Shown here: piece after piece, positions 24,371 through 34,712 of the stretch
How the letters are laid out: the number at the start of each line of letters is the position of its first letter
How positions within the stretch are numbered: the first letter of the stretch is position 1
Assembly: GCF_003987145.1 (NCBI RefSeq)
Contig: NZ_PIPL01000001.1
Location: 868,001-932,000 of the forward strand
DNA length: 64,000 bases
Source: Aliidiomarina minuta
GTDB taxonomy: Bacteria > Pseudomonadota > Gammaproteobacteria > Enterobacterales > Alteromonadaceae
Direction: 5' to 3'
Made by a program: the position numbers and the translations under genes
The notes under the pieces: model-generated
Databases searched by the model: none
The model's input: the letters and a program-made list of their open reading frames with translations, nothing else
Told to the model about the DNA's origin: nothing

Positions 24371-26683
24371 TTAAATTTGATTAAACCAGTAAGGCGCCAA
24401 TCGGGTTCGATACGGATAGCTATGCCAGCTTCCCTTGTGCCAACGAAGCGTTACCTGGCCTGACTCTCCGCTATCGTAGATGCGCGCACCACTAGCCCGC
24501 AGTCGCTGCAAAGTTTCTTCATGCGGCATACTAAAACGGTTCAGGTAACCACGGCTGATTAGTGCAATTTTTGGTCGAATTGCGGCTAAAACAGCCTCAC
24601 CACTGGATGTGCGCGAACCATGATGCGGTACTAATAGCACATCGCTGGCTAAGGTTTTTGCATAACGTCGCAGCAGTCGGAATTCAGTAATGCGTTCCAT
24701 ATCCCCCGGTAACAGTATTCGCTGCCCCTGGTAGCTAAGCTGAATAACACAGCTATCATTATTGGGCCCAAATGACGGCCCAGGCAAAGGGGCCAGCGCA
24801 TTGATATGAACCTCTTCCCACAACCACACCTGCCCCCACTCACAGGGCCAGTGTTTGCCGTCAGTCGTGATATTAATAATCTGCGGGTAAGCCTGACGCA
24901 CCGCAGCCGCTCCCCCGGTATGATCCTGATGTGAATGGCTTAAAATCAGGTAATCAGGAGTTAACCCACGACGCTGCAAAAAAGGAACCACTACAGCTTG
25001 CCCTAAGTCGAAACCACCAACATAAGCAGGCCCGGCATCCACCACCACCGCCCTGTCACCACGCTGCACAACCAATGCACTCCCCTGTCCTACATCCAGC
25101 ATATGCAGATAGAGACTAGTATCCTGCTGCCGCTGCCAGTGCCAGCTCAGGGCACTGCATAAGAATGCGCCCATGAGTAGCGCACGCCTTTGCAGTGAGA
25201 GCGGCAGGTAGCTTAACAGCAAGGCAGCAAAGAGTAGTAAGGTCGTCGTAAGCGGCCAGCCATCAAACCAGATCCAGGACCATTGTCCGGCGACCTCCAG
25301 AGCCCACCAGACAAACTGCAAAACCTGGTCGGCTAACTTTAATAAAAAGTAACTTCCTGGTAGTTGCAACAGTAAAAGCAGCACAGCCAATAATGCTGCA
25401 GGCAAAATAACAAAACTAAACAGCGGAATAATAAGCAGATTGCTCAGCGGCGCTAATAAAGATAGCCCCTGGAAAAAAAAGACAGACAAAGGCCAGAGCA
25501 ACAAGGTTAACATGACCTCCAGTCGCCAAAGCTGCAGAAGTGAGTGCTTCCATCCTCGACTTTGAGCATGATGAGGCAGACGCCACAACCAACTGAAAAT
25601 CGCTAATACAGCAACAAAGGACAACCAGAATCCGGTATCCAGCCAGGCCAGGGGGTCTAACACGAGTACGGCAGCCAGAACCCTGAGCAAAAGACGATGT
25701 GTAGTTATTCTGCGCGCAAGTAAACGATAAAAAACAGCCACTGTAATTAACAGTAGCGCCCGTAATGTTGCCACGGCAAAACCCGCCAGAGCGGCATACG
25801 TCAAGGCTAGCAGCCAGGCGACAACGAGAGCCTGATAACTGAGATTGTACTGCTGTGTCGGGTCCTTGCGGGGCAGCAATGCCAGTAGCCAGCGGAAAAT
25901 AAGCCAGCTACTTGCGAAAACCATGCTCAGGTGCAACCCGGAAATCGCCATCAGATGCGCGACTCCAGTCTGCTGCAGCAGTCGCCAGTCTTCATTACTC
26001 AGCCATTGACGCTCTCCCAGCGTTAAAGCCAGTAACACGCCAGCATGTATTAGTTCTGCTTGATATTGCTCAAAGTAGTCGAAGATGTACTGCCGTGGTT
26101 GTGGCAGGCGTGGCGAATCCAGATATTCAGCCTGCTGTATGCTGCCGGTAGCCCGAATTCCTTTACGTACCAGATAAGCCTGATAATTAAAGCTGCCCTG
26201 ATTCATAAGCCCTGCAGCGGGCCGCAAACGAACCTGCAACAACCAGGTTTCGCCCAGTTTAGGAAGCTCGCCCTCTGCCGCATACCAGTTGAGCCGTACC
26301 TTTGGTTTCTTCCACTGACTATTAAGTTGCCAGTGTTCCGGACCTTGTAGCAAGATTCCATCAATGCGCCAACGCCAGTCGTTCTGAGCTACAATCTCAG
26401 TCACCGTAACGGTAACTTGCAGGCTTTGGCGATAGTCAGACTCAGGTAAAGACCACGAAACTGCAAAGCGGGCATTGATTAAAGCCCACAAGATCCCGCA
26501 CAATGCCCCCATAAATAAAGTTTCAGTGCGGCTAAATGGTGTGCAAAAGCGGAAAGCTGGTAAAATATACCCTAGTATTAGCCAGATAAAGGTTAATACT
26601 ATAAGCGGCCAGATGGGCCAACTGGGGTCAATCCATACACCGCTGAAGGCGCCCAGAACGGCTCCTGTTAACCACCAATCCAT
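24371..26683 (-). CDS. comEC: ComEC/Rec2 DNA uptake channel protein
   Basis: A 770-residue ComEC/Rec2 protein. It has N-terminal membrane helices and a DUF4131 region, the Competence domain with LMAISGLHLSMVFA near residue 245, and a C-terminal metallo-beta-lactamase domain with HSHQDHTGGAAAV and LLVPHHGSRTSSGE. The protein conducts single-stranded DNA across the inner membrane during transformation and may degrade the other strand. Its place before msbA matches E. coli ycaI. All three domains look intact, so the strain could be competent; pilus genes are not in view. Confidence 0.92.
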   Translation of the reverse strand: MDWWLTGAVLGAFSGVWIDPSWPIWPLIVLTFIWLILGYILPAFRFCTPFSRTETLFMGALCGILWALINARFAVSWSLPESDYRQSLQVTVTVTEIVAQNDWRWRIDGILLQGPEHWQLNSQWKKPKVRLNWYAAEGELPKLGETWLLQVRLRPAAGLMNQGSFNYQAYLVRKGIRATGSIQQAEYLDSPRLPQPRQYIFDYFEQYQAELIHAGVLLALTLGERQWLSNEDWRLLQQTGVAHLMAISGLHLSMVFASSWLIFRWLLALLPRKDPTQQYNLSYQALVVAWLLALTYAALAGFAVATLRALLLITVAVFYRLLARRITTHRLLLRVLAAVLVLDPLAWLDTGFWLSFVAVLAIFSWLWRLPHHAQSRGWKHSLLQLWRLEVMLTLLLWPLSVFFFQGLSLLAPLSNLLIIPLFSFVILPAALLAVLLLLLQLPGSYFLLKLADQVLQFVWWALEVAGQWSWIWFDGWPLTTTLLLFAALLLSYLPLSLQRRALLMGAFLCSALSWHWQRQQDTSLYLHMLDVGQGSALVVQRGDRAVVVDAGPAYVGGFDLGQAVVVPFLQRRGLTPDYLILSHSHQDHTGGAAAVRQAYPQIINITTDGKHWPCEWGQVWLWEEVHINALAPLPGPSFGPNNDSCVIQLSYQGQRILLPGDMERITEFRLLRRYAKTLASDVLLVPHHGSRTSSGEAVLAAIRPKIALISRGYLNRFSMPHEETLQRLRASGARIYDSGESGQVTLRWHKGSWHSYPYRTRLAPYWFNQI

Positions 26684-26714
26684 AGTAGTTACCTGTAGTA
26701 GGTTTTAAGCATAG

Positions 26715-27257
26715 ATGCCGAAAAAGACGATTCAGCGTTTTCTGCCCGATCCGGCCAAGATTGCAAATAGCAAAGCTATTCGCATCTTCGGTCGTGTCGC
26801 TCAGCAAGCTAATTTATGGCATCTGAACCGCCGCTCTGCATCGCGGGCCTTTGCTATTGGTTTGTTTGTCGCTTTCATGCCAATACCTTTTCAGATGGTA
26901 GTGGCGGCTGCCGTTGCTATTCCGGCAAGGGCCAACCTACCCCTTTCTGTCGCCCTGGTCTGGGTCAGCAACCCTATTACCATGCCAGCTATATTTTTTG
27001 CTTCCTATCAGTTCGGTGTATTTGTGCTGCGACAAAGTCCTGAACCTTTCCTCTTTGAATTATCCTGGTCCTGGTTTGCCGCCAGTATAGGTTCAGTAGT
27101 TCCACCTTTCCTCTTCGGCTGTTTGCTGTTAGGTACTATTGCCAGCCTGACAGGCTTTTTTACCATTCGTATCATGTGGCGTCAGGCCGCCATCAAAGCC
27201 TGGCGAGAACGGCAAAAGCTACGTTCAGCGCGCCGCAAGGCATCACGCACTCACTAA
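26715..27257 (+). CDS. DUF2062 membrane protein
   Basis: A 180-residue DUF2062 membrane protein. The conserved core is RAFAIGLFVAFMPIPFQMVV plus WVSNPITMPAIFFASY, with two to three hydrophobic helices and a basic C-terminal tail (RQKLRSARRKASRTH). Function is not known for the family. It diverges from comEC with 31 bases between start codons and overlaps the 3' end of convergent lolE by 15 bases. Confidence 0.87.
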   Translation: MPKKTIQRFLPDPAKIANSKAIRIFGRVAQQANLWHLNRRSASRAFAIGLFVAFMPIPFQMVVAAAVAIPARANLPLSVALVWVSNPITMPAIFFASYQFGVFVLRQSPEPFLFELSWSWFAASIGSVVPPFLFGCLLLGTIASLTGFFTIRIMWRQAAIKAWRERQKLRSARRKASRTH

Positions 27258-28496
27258 AGCCTTAGCCGGATCTACCTGAGTTGCTTTCCAGGCCGGATAA
27301 ATAGTCGCTAACATACTCAACAGCAAGGCAACTCCTATTACCAACAAGACGTCATACCAGGCTATTTGAGTGGGAATAGAACTAATAAAATAAATATCAT
27401 CCGCCAGCAGAACCAGGGCAAAAGTGTTTTCCAGCCATTGAAAAATAGCAGGCAGTTGCCAGGCTAATAACACGCCCGCAATGCCCCCTAACAGGATGCC
27501 TAATACACCATTTAAACTGCCCTGCAATATAAAAGTGCGCATAATCAATGCGTCACTTGCACCCATGGTCTTGAGAATAGCAATACTGGCTTTTTTCTCC
27601 TGTACGACCATGACTAAAGTCGACACAATATTAAAACTGGCAACCGCTAACACCAGCACCAGTACCAGATACATCACAGTGCGCACTAACTGGATATCAC
27701 GGTACAGATGGCCTTCACTACGTGTCCAGTCGCGAATATACGCATGTTCGGACAAAGTCGCCGCTACCTGCGCCGCAATCACCGGAGCCTGATACAAATC
27801 ATCGACTCGCAGGCGTACGCTATTGGCTTCGGTACTTAACCCCATAGCCTCCTGGCCCAGAGCTAAATGCAGATAAGCCTGTTGATAATCCAGCTCGCCG
27901 CCCAACCGGAAAGTGCCAGCTAAAGTGACCGTTAATCGCCGCGGTGCTTGCATGCGCGAACGATCCTGTCCAACTCGAGGCACCAGCAAAGTAAGACCAT
28001 CGCCTACTTCCAGTCCCAGCTCAGTCGCGAGTCCTTGCCCCAGAATCATGCCTTGAGGATTATCTTTAAAACGTTGCCAGTCCGCCGCACTGATATAATC
28101 CGGTAACGACGAAACCCGGGGTTCCAGTTCAGGATCAATAGCTCTGGCACTGACTCCTTTAAAACCGCGCCCTTGTTGGATCATGGTATTCACCACAGTC
28201 ACCGGCGCTGCGGCCAGAACCCGAGGGTGTGCCTCGGCATCTTCAACTACCTGACGCCAGTCGCGCAGTCCATCGTGCACCGCCTGATATTCGACATGAG
28301 GAACCAGCGACAATAGTTCGTCTTCTAAAGCTTTTTGAAAGCCATTCATCACTGATAACAGAACAATTAATACACAGCAGCCAAGAGCGATACCCAGCGT
28401 AGAAGATGCCGAAATAAAATTAACAAAACGGTTTTTATGTTTACTGCGCCGAAAGCGCCGTGCCAGATTCCAGGGCAACCACCAGCTTGATGTCAT
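27243..28496 (-). CDS. lolE: Lipoprotein-releasing system permease LolE
   Basis: A 417-residue permease of the LolCDE complex, which extracts lipoproteins from the inner membrane and passes them to LolA. It has the FtsX-like layout: helix 1 at about 30-50 (LGIALGCCVLIVLLSVMNGFQ), a large periplasmic domain, and three C-terminal helices beginning VRTVMYLVLVLVLAVASFNI. The start RFRRSKHKNRFVNFISASST is LolE-like. Its start overlaps the lolD stop by 4 bases, so the complex is produced as one unit. Confidence 0.92.
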   Translation of the reverse strand: MTSSWWLPWNLARRFRRSKHKNRFVNFISASSTLGIALGCCVLIVLLSVMNGFQKALEDELLSLVPHVEYQAVHDGLRDWRQVVEDAEAHPRVLAAAPVTVVNTMIQQGRGFKGVSARAIDPELEPRVSSLPDYISAADWQRFKDNPQGMILGQGLATELGLEVGDGLTLLVPRVGQDRSRMQAPRRLTVTLAGTFRLGGELDYQQAYLHLALGQEAMGLSTEANSVRLRVDDLYQAPVIAAQVAATLSEHAYIRDWTRSEGHLYRDIQLVRTVMYLVLVLVLAVASFNIVSTLVMVVQEKKASIAILKTMGASDALIMRTFILQGSLNGVLGILLGGIAGVLLAWQLPAIFQWLENTFALVLLADDIYFISSIPTQIAWYDVLLVIGVALLLSMLATIYPAWKATQVDPAKALVSA

Positions 28497-29176
28497 AACA
28501 AGCCATCCAGTAATTCACCATTGTGCAAGTGTGTCTGTTTTGGCAAACGAGCCGCCAGATGCTGATCGTGAGTAACCACAATAAAGGCCGTATCCAGCTT
28601 CTTATTTAATTCCAGCATTAAACTGTAAATCGTTTCCGCAGTTTCTTCATCCAGATTACCAGTCGGCTCATCAGCCAGAACTAAATCCGGGTCATTAACC
28701 AAAGCCCGGGCTATTGCCACCCGTTGTCGCTCTCCCCCGGACATCTTTGCTGGTGGATGCGTAGCCCGATGTGACAGACCGACCTGCTCCAGCATTGCCG
28801 TCGCTTTCTTCTTCGCCTGAGACTGCGAAAGTCCGGCAATCAGCAGTGGCATGGCAACATTTTCCAGCGCGTTAAACTCACCCAGTAAATGATGAAACTG
28901 ATAAATAAACCCTAGTTTCTGATTACGCCAGCGCGCACGCTGAGAATTGTTCAGGCTACTGAGAGCCTGCCCCTGCATAAAAACTTCACCACTGCTTGGT
29001 TTATCCAGGCTACCGAGAATATGCAGCAGTGTGCTCTTGCCTGATCCGGAAGACCCCACAATAGCCATCATGTCGGCGGTATGCAGTTGAAAATTTACAT
29101 TCTGCAGTACCGGAACCTGTTGCTCTCCATCCTGAAAAATTTTACTGATATTTTCGCAATTTAGTAATAGGCTCAT
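28493..29176 (-). CDS. lolD: Lipoprotein-releasing system ATPase LolD
   Basis: A 227-residue ABC ATPase of LolCDE. Walker A is VGSSGSGKSTLLHILGSLD; the LolD-specific loop is FIYQFHHLLGEFNALENVAMPLL; the signature is KMSGGERQRVAIARAL, then Walker B VLADEPTGNLD and the switch His in VVTHDQH. It lies 6 bases after lolC and overlaps lolE, giving the conserved order lolC-lolD-lolE on the minus strand. Confidence 0.95.
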   Translation of the reverse strand: MSLLLNCENISKIFQDGEQQVPVLQNVNFQLHTADMMAIVGSSGSGKSTLLHILGSLDKPSSGEVFMQGQALSSLNNSQRARWRNQKLGFIYQFHHLLGEFNALENVAMPLLIAGLSQSQAKKKATAMLEQVGLSHRATHPPAKMSGGERQRVAIARALVNDPDLVLADEPTGNLDEETAETIYSLMLELNKKLDTAFIVVTHDQHLAARLPKQTHLHNGELLDGLL

Positions 29177-29182
29177 AATAAG

Positions 29183-30421
29183 TTACTCATAACGCAGTGC
29201 TTCAGCGGGTTGCACCCGGGCGGCACGCCAGGCCGGGTAAAGAGTGGCCAGTACAGTCATGCCAATAGCCAGTGCTGCGATACTGGCAATCTGGCTTCCC
29301 TGCAATACAATAGGTAAACCTTCTCCTGCCGTCTGCTGCATAAGTTCGACATTCAGTATCGTTAATAAATCATTCAGCACAAAGGTAAGGCCCAGCCCCA
29401 GTATCAGGCCAATAAGAGTTCCGACTACCCCATTATATAAACCCTGTACCGTCAGCATGTAATAAACCTGACGCCTGCTTAGTCCAAGTGTTTGCAAAAT
29501 AGCGATATCATGTCGCTTGTCATGGATCACCATCACCAGTGCGGAAACGACATTAAAAGCGGCAACAGCAACTACCACGGCCAGCATAAACAGCATCATG
29601 CCCTTTTCCATGCGTACCGCAGCAAATAAGCGGCCATAACGTTCGCTCCAGTCATCGATCCGAAGATCCGCAGCGCCATCCTGAGTACGCAGCTGACTCG
29701 CGACCTCGGTGGCCTGAAAGGCGTCCTCCAAATACAAACGAACGCCAGTGACCGCGTCTTCCGGGTAGCGCAGCAAACGCGCAAGATCCTGGCCATGCAC
29801 CAGCACCAGTTGCTGATCAATATCAGCACCCACTTCAAAAATACCCTGTACTCTGAACAAACGCTGCGCCGGCATAACACCAACCGGAGTAAACTGACCG
29901 CCTGCCGCCGCCAATACACGTAACTGCTCGCCTGGCTGAACATCCAGCCGGTTAGCCAGTGGCCGGCCCAGAATAATGCCGTATTCACCAGGTTGAAGCG
30001 CATCCATGCTGCCACGCAGAAAATGCTCAGCAATAACATTATGGCGCGACTCAAACTGCGGAAAAACACCCTGGATCATGACCGCATTCAGCTGACTTTG
30101 GCCTTGCACTATGCCCTCTATTTGCACATAAGGGCTATGGTGTACAACCTGGCGAGGCAAAACCAGTTCTTCTTCCACCTGTCGCCAGTCACTCATTGAA
30201 GAACCATCAGACTGGCTTACAGTGACCTGAGGCACGACCCCCAGAATCCGGTTTTTTAACTGCTGTTCAAAACCATTCATTACTGAAGTCACAACAATTA
30301 ACGCCGCTACACCCAGCACGATTCCTACCAGCGAGAAACGATTAATAAAGGCCGTAAAAGCTGAGCCCTGTCGTGCCCGGCTATAACGTAAACCGATAAA
30401 CAGAGAAACGGGCTGGAACAT
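29183..30421 (-). CDS. lolC: Lipoprotein-releasing system permease LolC
   Basis: A 412-residue permease, the LolA-docking partner of LolE. The start at 30421 (MFQPVSLFIGLRYSRAR) matches the standard LolC N-terminus; the frame remains open upstream to 30616, but that extension has no homology and crosses into the divergent PilZ gene. Helix 1 is VGIVLGVAALIVVTSVMNGFE; the C-terminal helices begin MLFMLAVVVAVAAFNVVSAL. The SD is weak. It is first in lolCDE. Confidence 0.92.
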   Translation of the reverse strand: MFQPVSLFIGLRYSRARQGSAFTAFINRFSLVGIVLGVAALIVVTSVMNGFEQQLKNRILGVVPQVTVSQSDGSSMSDWRQVEEELVLPRQVVHHSPYVQIEGIVQGQSQLNAVMIQGVFPQFESRHNVIAEHFLRGSMDALQPGEYGIILGRPLANRLDVQPGEQLRVLAAAGGQFTPVGVMPAQRLFRVQGIFEVGADIDQQLVLVHGQDLARLLRYPEDAVTGVRLYLEDAFQATEVASQLRTQDGAADLRIDDWSERYGRLFAAVRMEKGMMLFMLAVVVAVAAFNVVSALVMVIHDKRHDIAILQTLGLSRRQVYYMLTVQGLYNGVVGTLIGLILGLGLTFVLNDLLTILNVELMQQTAGEGLPIVLQGSQIASIAALAIGMTVLATLYPAWRAARVQPAEALRYE

Positions 30422-30532
30422 AAAAAAGACGCCTGATGAATTGATATTTGCTAAAGTGAGTTTTGCAAGGATAATGAGAATCTGCCGCAGGCACAACTGG
30501 CAATCATATTTGCTTACACATACGGGTGGTTC

Positions 30533-31150
30533 ATGACTACAGACGACACGACTCAGACAGCAGCGCAACAAATGGCTGAATACCGTGAATACTATGCCAT
30601 TAAAGAGCCTATTCAAATTAATGTATTGCCCTTGGATGCTGATAGCCAGCTACCAGACGAAGAAAGTTTTCTGCAAGAGGTCCCCGAAGTTTTCCGCCTG
30701 GCCAGTGAGATGCATGGTGCTGATGCACAGTCTATTGCAGCTATCCGGAACATTGGCGACAACGGCCGTTTGATCGCTGATATTTTAAGTCAGCAAAACC
30801 GTAAACTGAACGCCTTGCTGGGTTACCTGCTCAGTCGTGAAGACGCCAGCGAATATCGCTACCAAACACTGGAGTATGGCGGCGGAGGGGTTTCCTATCT
30901 GGCAGATGCAGCACTGCCCTTGCAGCAACTAGTTGAACTTAAACTCTTCATGCCTGACGAGTCAGCCGCCATTTTCAGCTATGCACGGGTTATTGACTGT
31001 CTGCCTGAGGGCGAGCAACAGCGCATTTGTCTGTTGTTTGAGCGTATCAGTGATGATGACAGGGAAGTCATAGTAAGAGCCAGTTTGCACGCGCAAAGCC
31101 GCTTGCTTAAAAAGCGCGCTGCGGAGCGTAATACAAACCCCAGCGCATAA
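30533..31150 (+). CDS. PilZ-domain protein, candidate c-di-GMP receptor
   Basis: A 205-residue protein with an N-terminal helical part and a C-terminal PilZ-like domain. The strand pattern LEYGGGGVSYLADAALPLQQLVELKL resembles the PilZ core, but a canonical RxxxR followed by a full DxSxxG motif is not plain, so c-di-GMP binding is uncertain. Similar proteins sit between lolC and mfd in other Alteromonadales (recalled, not checked). It diverges from lolC with 111 bases between and precedes mfd by 56. Confidence 0.7.
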   Translation: MTTDDTTQTAAQQMAEYREYYAIKEPIQINVLPLDADSQLPDEESFLQEVPEVFRLASEMHGADAQSIAAIRNIGDNGRLIADILSQQNRKLNALLGYLLSREDASEYRYQTLEYGGGGVSYLADAALPLQQLVELKLFMPDESAAIFSYARVIDCLPEGEQQRICLLFERISDDDREVIVRASLHAQSRLLKKRAAERNTNPSA

Positions 31151-31206
31151 ATAATTTGCTACACTAGGCGCACTTTTACATCCTGATGAATAAGTCGTAA
31201 CTACTC

Positions 31207-34200
31207 ATGGCTGCTATTTCTGTATTTCAAGCTGATGCTGTCCCCAGCGGTGACCAGGACAAAACCTGGCGCCAGTTAGAAGGCAGCAGCAGCGCGCTGG
31301 CACTGGCCACTCTGGCCGAGCGCGAAAAACGTCGTATTTTATTGATTACCGCAGATGCTCCAGCAGCCTATCGGCTGGAACATGAAATTCGTTTTTTCAG
31401 TCCCACGCTTGCGGAACATATCAGTGTTTTCCCCGATTGGGAGACATTGCCTTACGACACCTTTTCGCCGCATCAGGATATTATTTCCGAGCGTCTGCGT
31501 GTACTGGCAAAACTTCCTGACAGCGAACAGGGTATTCTGATTGTTTCCCTGAACACCCTGCTACACCGCATAGCACCACCCAGCTATATACATGGCCAGG
31601 CATTTTTACTGACTCCAGGGCAACAAAAACCAATTGAAAGCTTTCGCATGCAACTGGAACAAGCCGGTTATCGCTCAGTGACTCAGGTCATGGAACATGG
31701 CGAATACAGTGTGCGGGGGTCGATCATTGATATTTACCCCATGGGCAGTCATGACCCGTTCAGACTGGATTACTTCGACGACGAAATTGACAGTATCCGG
31801 CCCTTTGATGTTGAAACTCAGCGCTCAGGTGAGCCAATTGAGAGCATTCAGCTACTACCCGCCCATGAATTTCCAACTAATAAAGAAGGCATTGAGCTTT
31901 TTCGCCGTCAGTTCCGCGAACAGTTTGACGCCAGTAACGCCCGTGAATCGGTTTATCAGCAAGTCAGCCACAACAGTTGGCCGGCTGGCATCGAATATTA
32001 TTTGCCGCTGTTTTTCGAAAACACCGCAACCCTCTTTGACTACCTGCCGGAAGATATTCTGCTGGTCACTCAGGGTGACCTGCAGAGTCAGCTTGAACGT
32101 CTGTGGAAAGACATTGAATACCGCTATCAGGACCGTCGCTGGGACCCTGCACGGCCTTTGTTACCGCCGCAACAGCTCTTTTTTCAGGCGGATGAGTTAA
32201 ATGGCTTATTAAAAAAACGCCCCCGTATCCGCATGGATGTTCCCGAAGGTGTACGTCAACCCGGACCGGTTAAATTTGCGACAAAAGCGGTCAGCGACAT
32301 TCAGGTAGAGCATAAACAGCAGGATCCACTGGCGCGTATCCGTCAGTTACACCAAAAAGCGCTGCAAAAAGGTCAACGTGTGCTTTTTGCCGCAGAGTCT
32401 GCAGGTCGGCGCGAGAGTCTGCTGGAACTTCTGGGCCGTGCTCGTATTCACCCTCAGATAGTGCATAGCTTTAACGACTTCATGAAGATTGAAGCCCCCT
32501 GCGCTATTGTCGTCAGCAGTGTCAGTCATTCATTTTACGCAGAAAACCATGATGACCTGCCTGGTGTCTGGTTCATTACCGAAGCGGAACTACTGGGTAA
32601 TAAAATCACCCAGCGCCGGCGTCATGACAAACGTCAGGCACAAAGTGCCGATGCGCTGATTAAGAACCTCGCTGAACTCTCGGTGGGACAGCCGGTGGTG
32701 CACCTGGAACATGGTGTTGGCCGTTATCAGGGCTTAACCACCATCAATACTGCAGGCACCGACACCGAATTCCTGAGCATAGAATACGCCCAAAAATCGA
32801 AGCTGTTTGTGCCCGTGTCCGCGCTGCATTTAATCAGTCGTTACAGTGGCGGCGAAGAATCCAGTGCGCCACTGAATAAGCTTGGTAACGATACCTGGGA
32901 AAAGGCGCGCCGTAAGGCGGCTGAAAAAGTACGCGATGTCGCAGCAGAGTTACTGGCAGTGTACGCTAACCGTGAGTCTAAGCCTGGCCACGCGTTTACC
33001 GTCAATGAACAGGATCATCGTCGTTTTGCGGACGGCTTCCCTTTCACTGAAACCGACGATCAGCTCACCGCTATCAGCGCTGTATTAGAAGATATGCAAG
33101 GTCCTACGGCTATGGACCGTCTGGTCTGTGGTGACGTCGGTTTTGGTAAAACAGAAGTGGCTATGCGCGCCGCCTTCACTGCGGTTAATGACGGTAAGCA
33201 GGTTGCCGTGCTAGTACCAACCACACTGCTCGCCCAGCAACACCATGATAATTTCCGCGACCGCTTTGCCGACTGGCCAGTACGGGTTGAAGTGTTATCC
33301 CGCTTTAATACCAGCAAAGAAACCACTCAGGTTCTGCAGGACTTAAAAGAGGGAAAAGTCGATATTGTGATAGGCACCCACAAGCTGCTGCAAAAGGATA
33401 TTGAATTTAAAGACCTGGGCCTTCTAGTCGTCGATGAAGAACATCGCTTTGGTGTGCGTCAAAAGGAACAAATTAAACGTCTGCGTGCCGAAGTGGACAT
33501 TCTCACTCTTACCGCAACGCCTATTCCAAGGACGTTGAACATGGCGATGAACGGGGTGCGTGATTTATCCATTATTTCTACCCCACCCGCTAAGCGTCTG
33601 GCCGTTAAAACCTTTGTCCGTGAGTTTGATAAAGCCACCATTCGCGAAGCCATATTGCGTGAAGTTTTACGCGGTGGGCAGGTTTATTTCCTGCACAATA
33701 ATGTCGAGAGCATCGCTAAAACAGCTGAGCTGTTAGAAGAGCTGGTACCAGAAGCACGAGTCATTACCGCTCATGGTCAAATGAATGAACGCGAACTCGA
33801 GCGCGTCATGTCGGACTTTTACCATCAGCGATTTAACGTTCTGGTATGCACCACCATTATTGAAACCGGAATTGATATCCCCAGTGCCAATACCATTATT
33901 ATGGATCGTGCCGATAAGTTAGGTCTGGCCCAATTGCATCAGCTTCGCGGCCGGGTTGGGCGTTCTCATCATCAGGCTTATGCTTACTTATTAACACCGC
34001 ATCCTAAGCGTATGACCAAAGACGCGGGCAAACGCCTGGAAGCTATTGCTCAGTTAGAAGATTTAGGAGCCGGCTTTGTACTGGCCACGCACGATCTTGA
34101 GATTCGTGGTGCCGGCGAGTTGCTTGGCGATGACCAAAGTGGACAGATTGAAAGTATAGGTTTCACTCTGTACATGGAAATGCTGGAAGAAGCGGTCACC

Positions 34201-34710
34201 GCCCTGAAATCCGGTAAAGAACCCAGTCTCGACTTATTGCTGCGTCAGCAAACCGAAATTGAGTTACGCATCCCGGCACTTTTGCCCAGCGACTACATTC
34301 CGGATGTAAATATTCGCTTAAGTCTTTACAAAAGGATTGCCGGTGCTAAGTCCGAAAGTGAACTGGAAGACCTCCAAATAGAAATGATAGACCGCTTTGG
34401 TCTGCTGCCCGATTCAGCCAAAAATCTAATCCGTATCAGTGAGCTTCGATTGCTCGCCGAGCCTTTAGGCATACGCAAAATCGAACTGGGTCCAGCAGGT
34501 GGTCACATTGAATTTGGTAGCCAGACTCAGGTGGATCCCGGTACCATTATCGGCCTGCTACAAAAACAACCTGACTACTATGGCATGGATGGGCCGAACC
34601 GCTTAAAAGTAAAGCAGAGTGCAGAAGATACTCATGGTCGTATAAAACTGGTACAGTCCCTGTTACAAGAGCTTACAGCTGATGAACAAGGCAAAGGGAG
34701 CAACGCGTAA
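31207..34710 (+). CDS. mfd: Transcription-repair coupling factor Mfd
   Basis: An 1167-residue translocase that removes RNA polymerase stalled at DNA damage and recruits UvrA. The N-terminal UvrB-like domains (about 1-350) lack a working ATPase; a CarD-like RNA polymerase interaction domain follows near 490 (VGQPVVHLEHGVGRYQGL). The motor has Walker A VCGDVGFGKTEVAMRA near residue 640, DEEH (LLVVDEEHRFG), LTATPIPRTLNMAM and QLRGRVGRSHHQAYAY. The C-terminal TRCF domain masks UvrA binding. Length is normal. Confidence 0.97.
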   Translation: MAAISVFQADAVPSGDQDKTWRQLEGSSSALALATLAEREKRRILLITADAPAAYRLEHEIRFFSPTLAEHISVFPDWETLPYDTFSPHQDIISERLRVLAKLPDSEQGILIVSLNTLLHRIAPPSYIHGQAFLLTPGQQKPIESFRMQLEQAGYRSVTQVMEHGEYSVRGSIIDIYPMGSHDPFRLDYFDDEIDSIRPFDVETQRSGEPIESIQLLPAHEFPTNKEGIELFRRQFREQFDASNARESVYQQVSHNSWPAGIEYYLPLFFENTATLFDYLPEDILLVTQGDLQSQLERLWKDIEYRYQDRRWDPARPLLPPQQLFFQADELNGLLKKRPRIRMDVPEGVRQPGPVKFATKAVSDIQVEHKQQDPLARIRQLHQKALQKGQRVLFAAESAGRRESLLELLGRARIHPQIVHSFNDFMKIEAPCAIVVSSVSHSFYAENHDDLPGVWFITEAELLGNKITQRRRHDKRQAQSADALIKNLAELSVGQPVVHLEHGVGRYQGLTTINTAGTDTEFLSIEYAQKSKLFVPVSALHLISRYSGGEESSAPLNKLGNDTWEKARRKAAEKVRDVAAELLAVYANRESKPGHAFTVNEQDHRRFADGFPFTETDDQLTAISAVLEDMQGPTAMDRLVCGDVGFGKTEVAMRAAFTAVNDGKQVAVLVPTTLLAQQHHDNFRDRFADWPVRVEVLSRFNTSKETTQVLQDLKEGKVDIVIGTHKLLQKDIEFKDLGLLVVDEEHRFGVRQKEQIKRLRAEVDILTLTATPIPRTLNMAMNGVRDLSIISTPPAKRLAVKTFVREFDKATIREAILREVLRGGQVYFLHNNVESIAKTAELLEELVPEARVITAHGQMNERELERVMSDFYHQRFNVLVCTTIIETGIDIPSANTIIMDRADKLGLAQLHQLRGRVGRSHHQAYAYLLTPHPKRMTKDAGKRLEAIAQLEDLGAGFVLATHDLEIRGAGELLGDDQSGQIESIGFTLYMEMLEEAVTALKSGKEPSLDLLLRQQTEIELRIPALLPSDYIPDVNIRLSLYKRIAGAKSESELEDLQIEMIDRFGLLPDSAKNLIRISELRLLAEPLGIRKIELGPAGGHIEFGSQTQVDPGTIIGLLQKQPDYYGMDGPNRLKVKQSAEDTHGRIKLVQSLLQELTADEQGKGSNA

Positions 34711-34712
34711 CG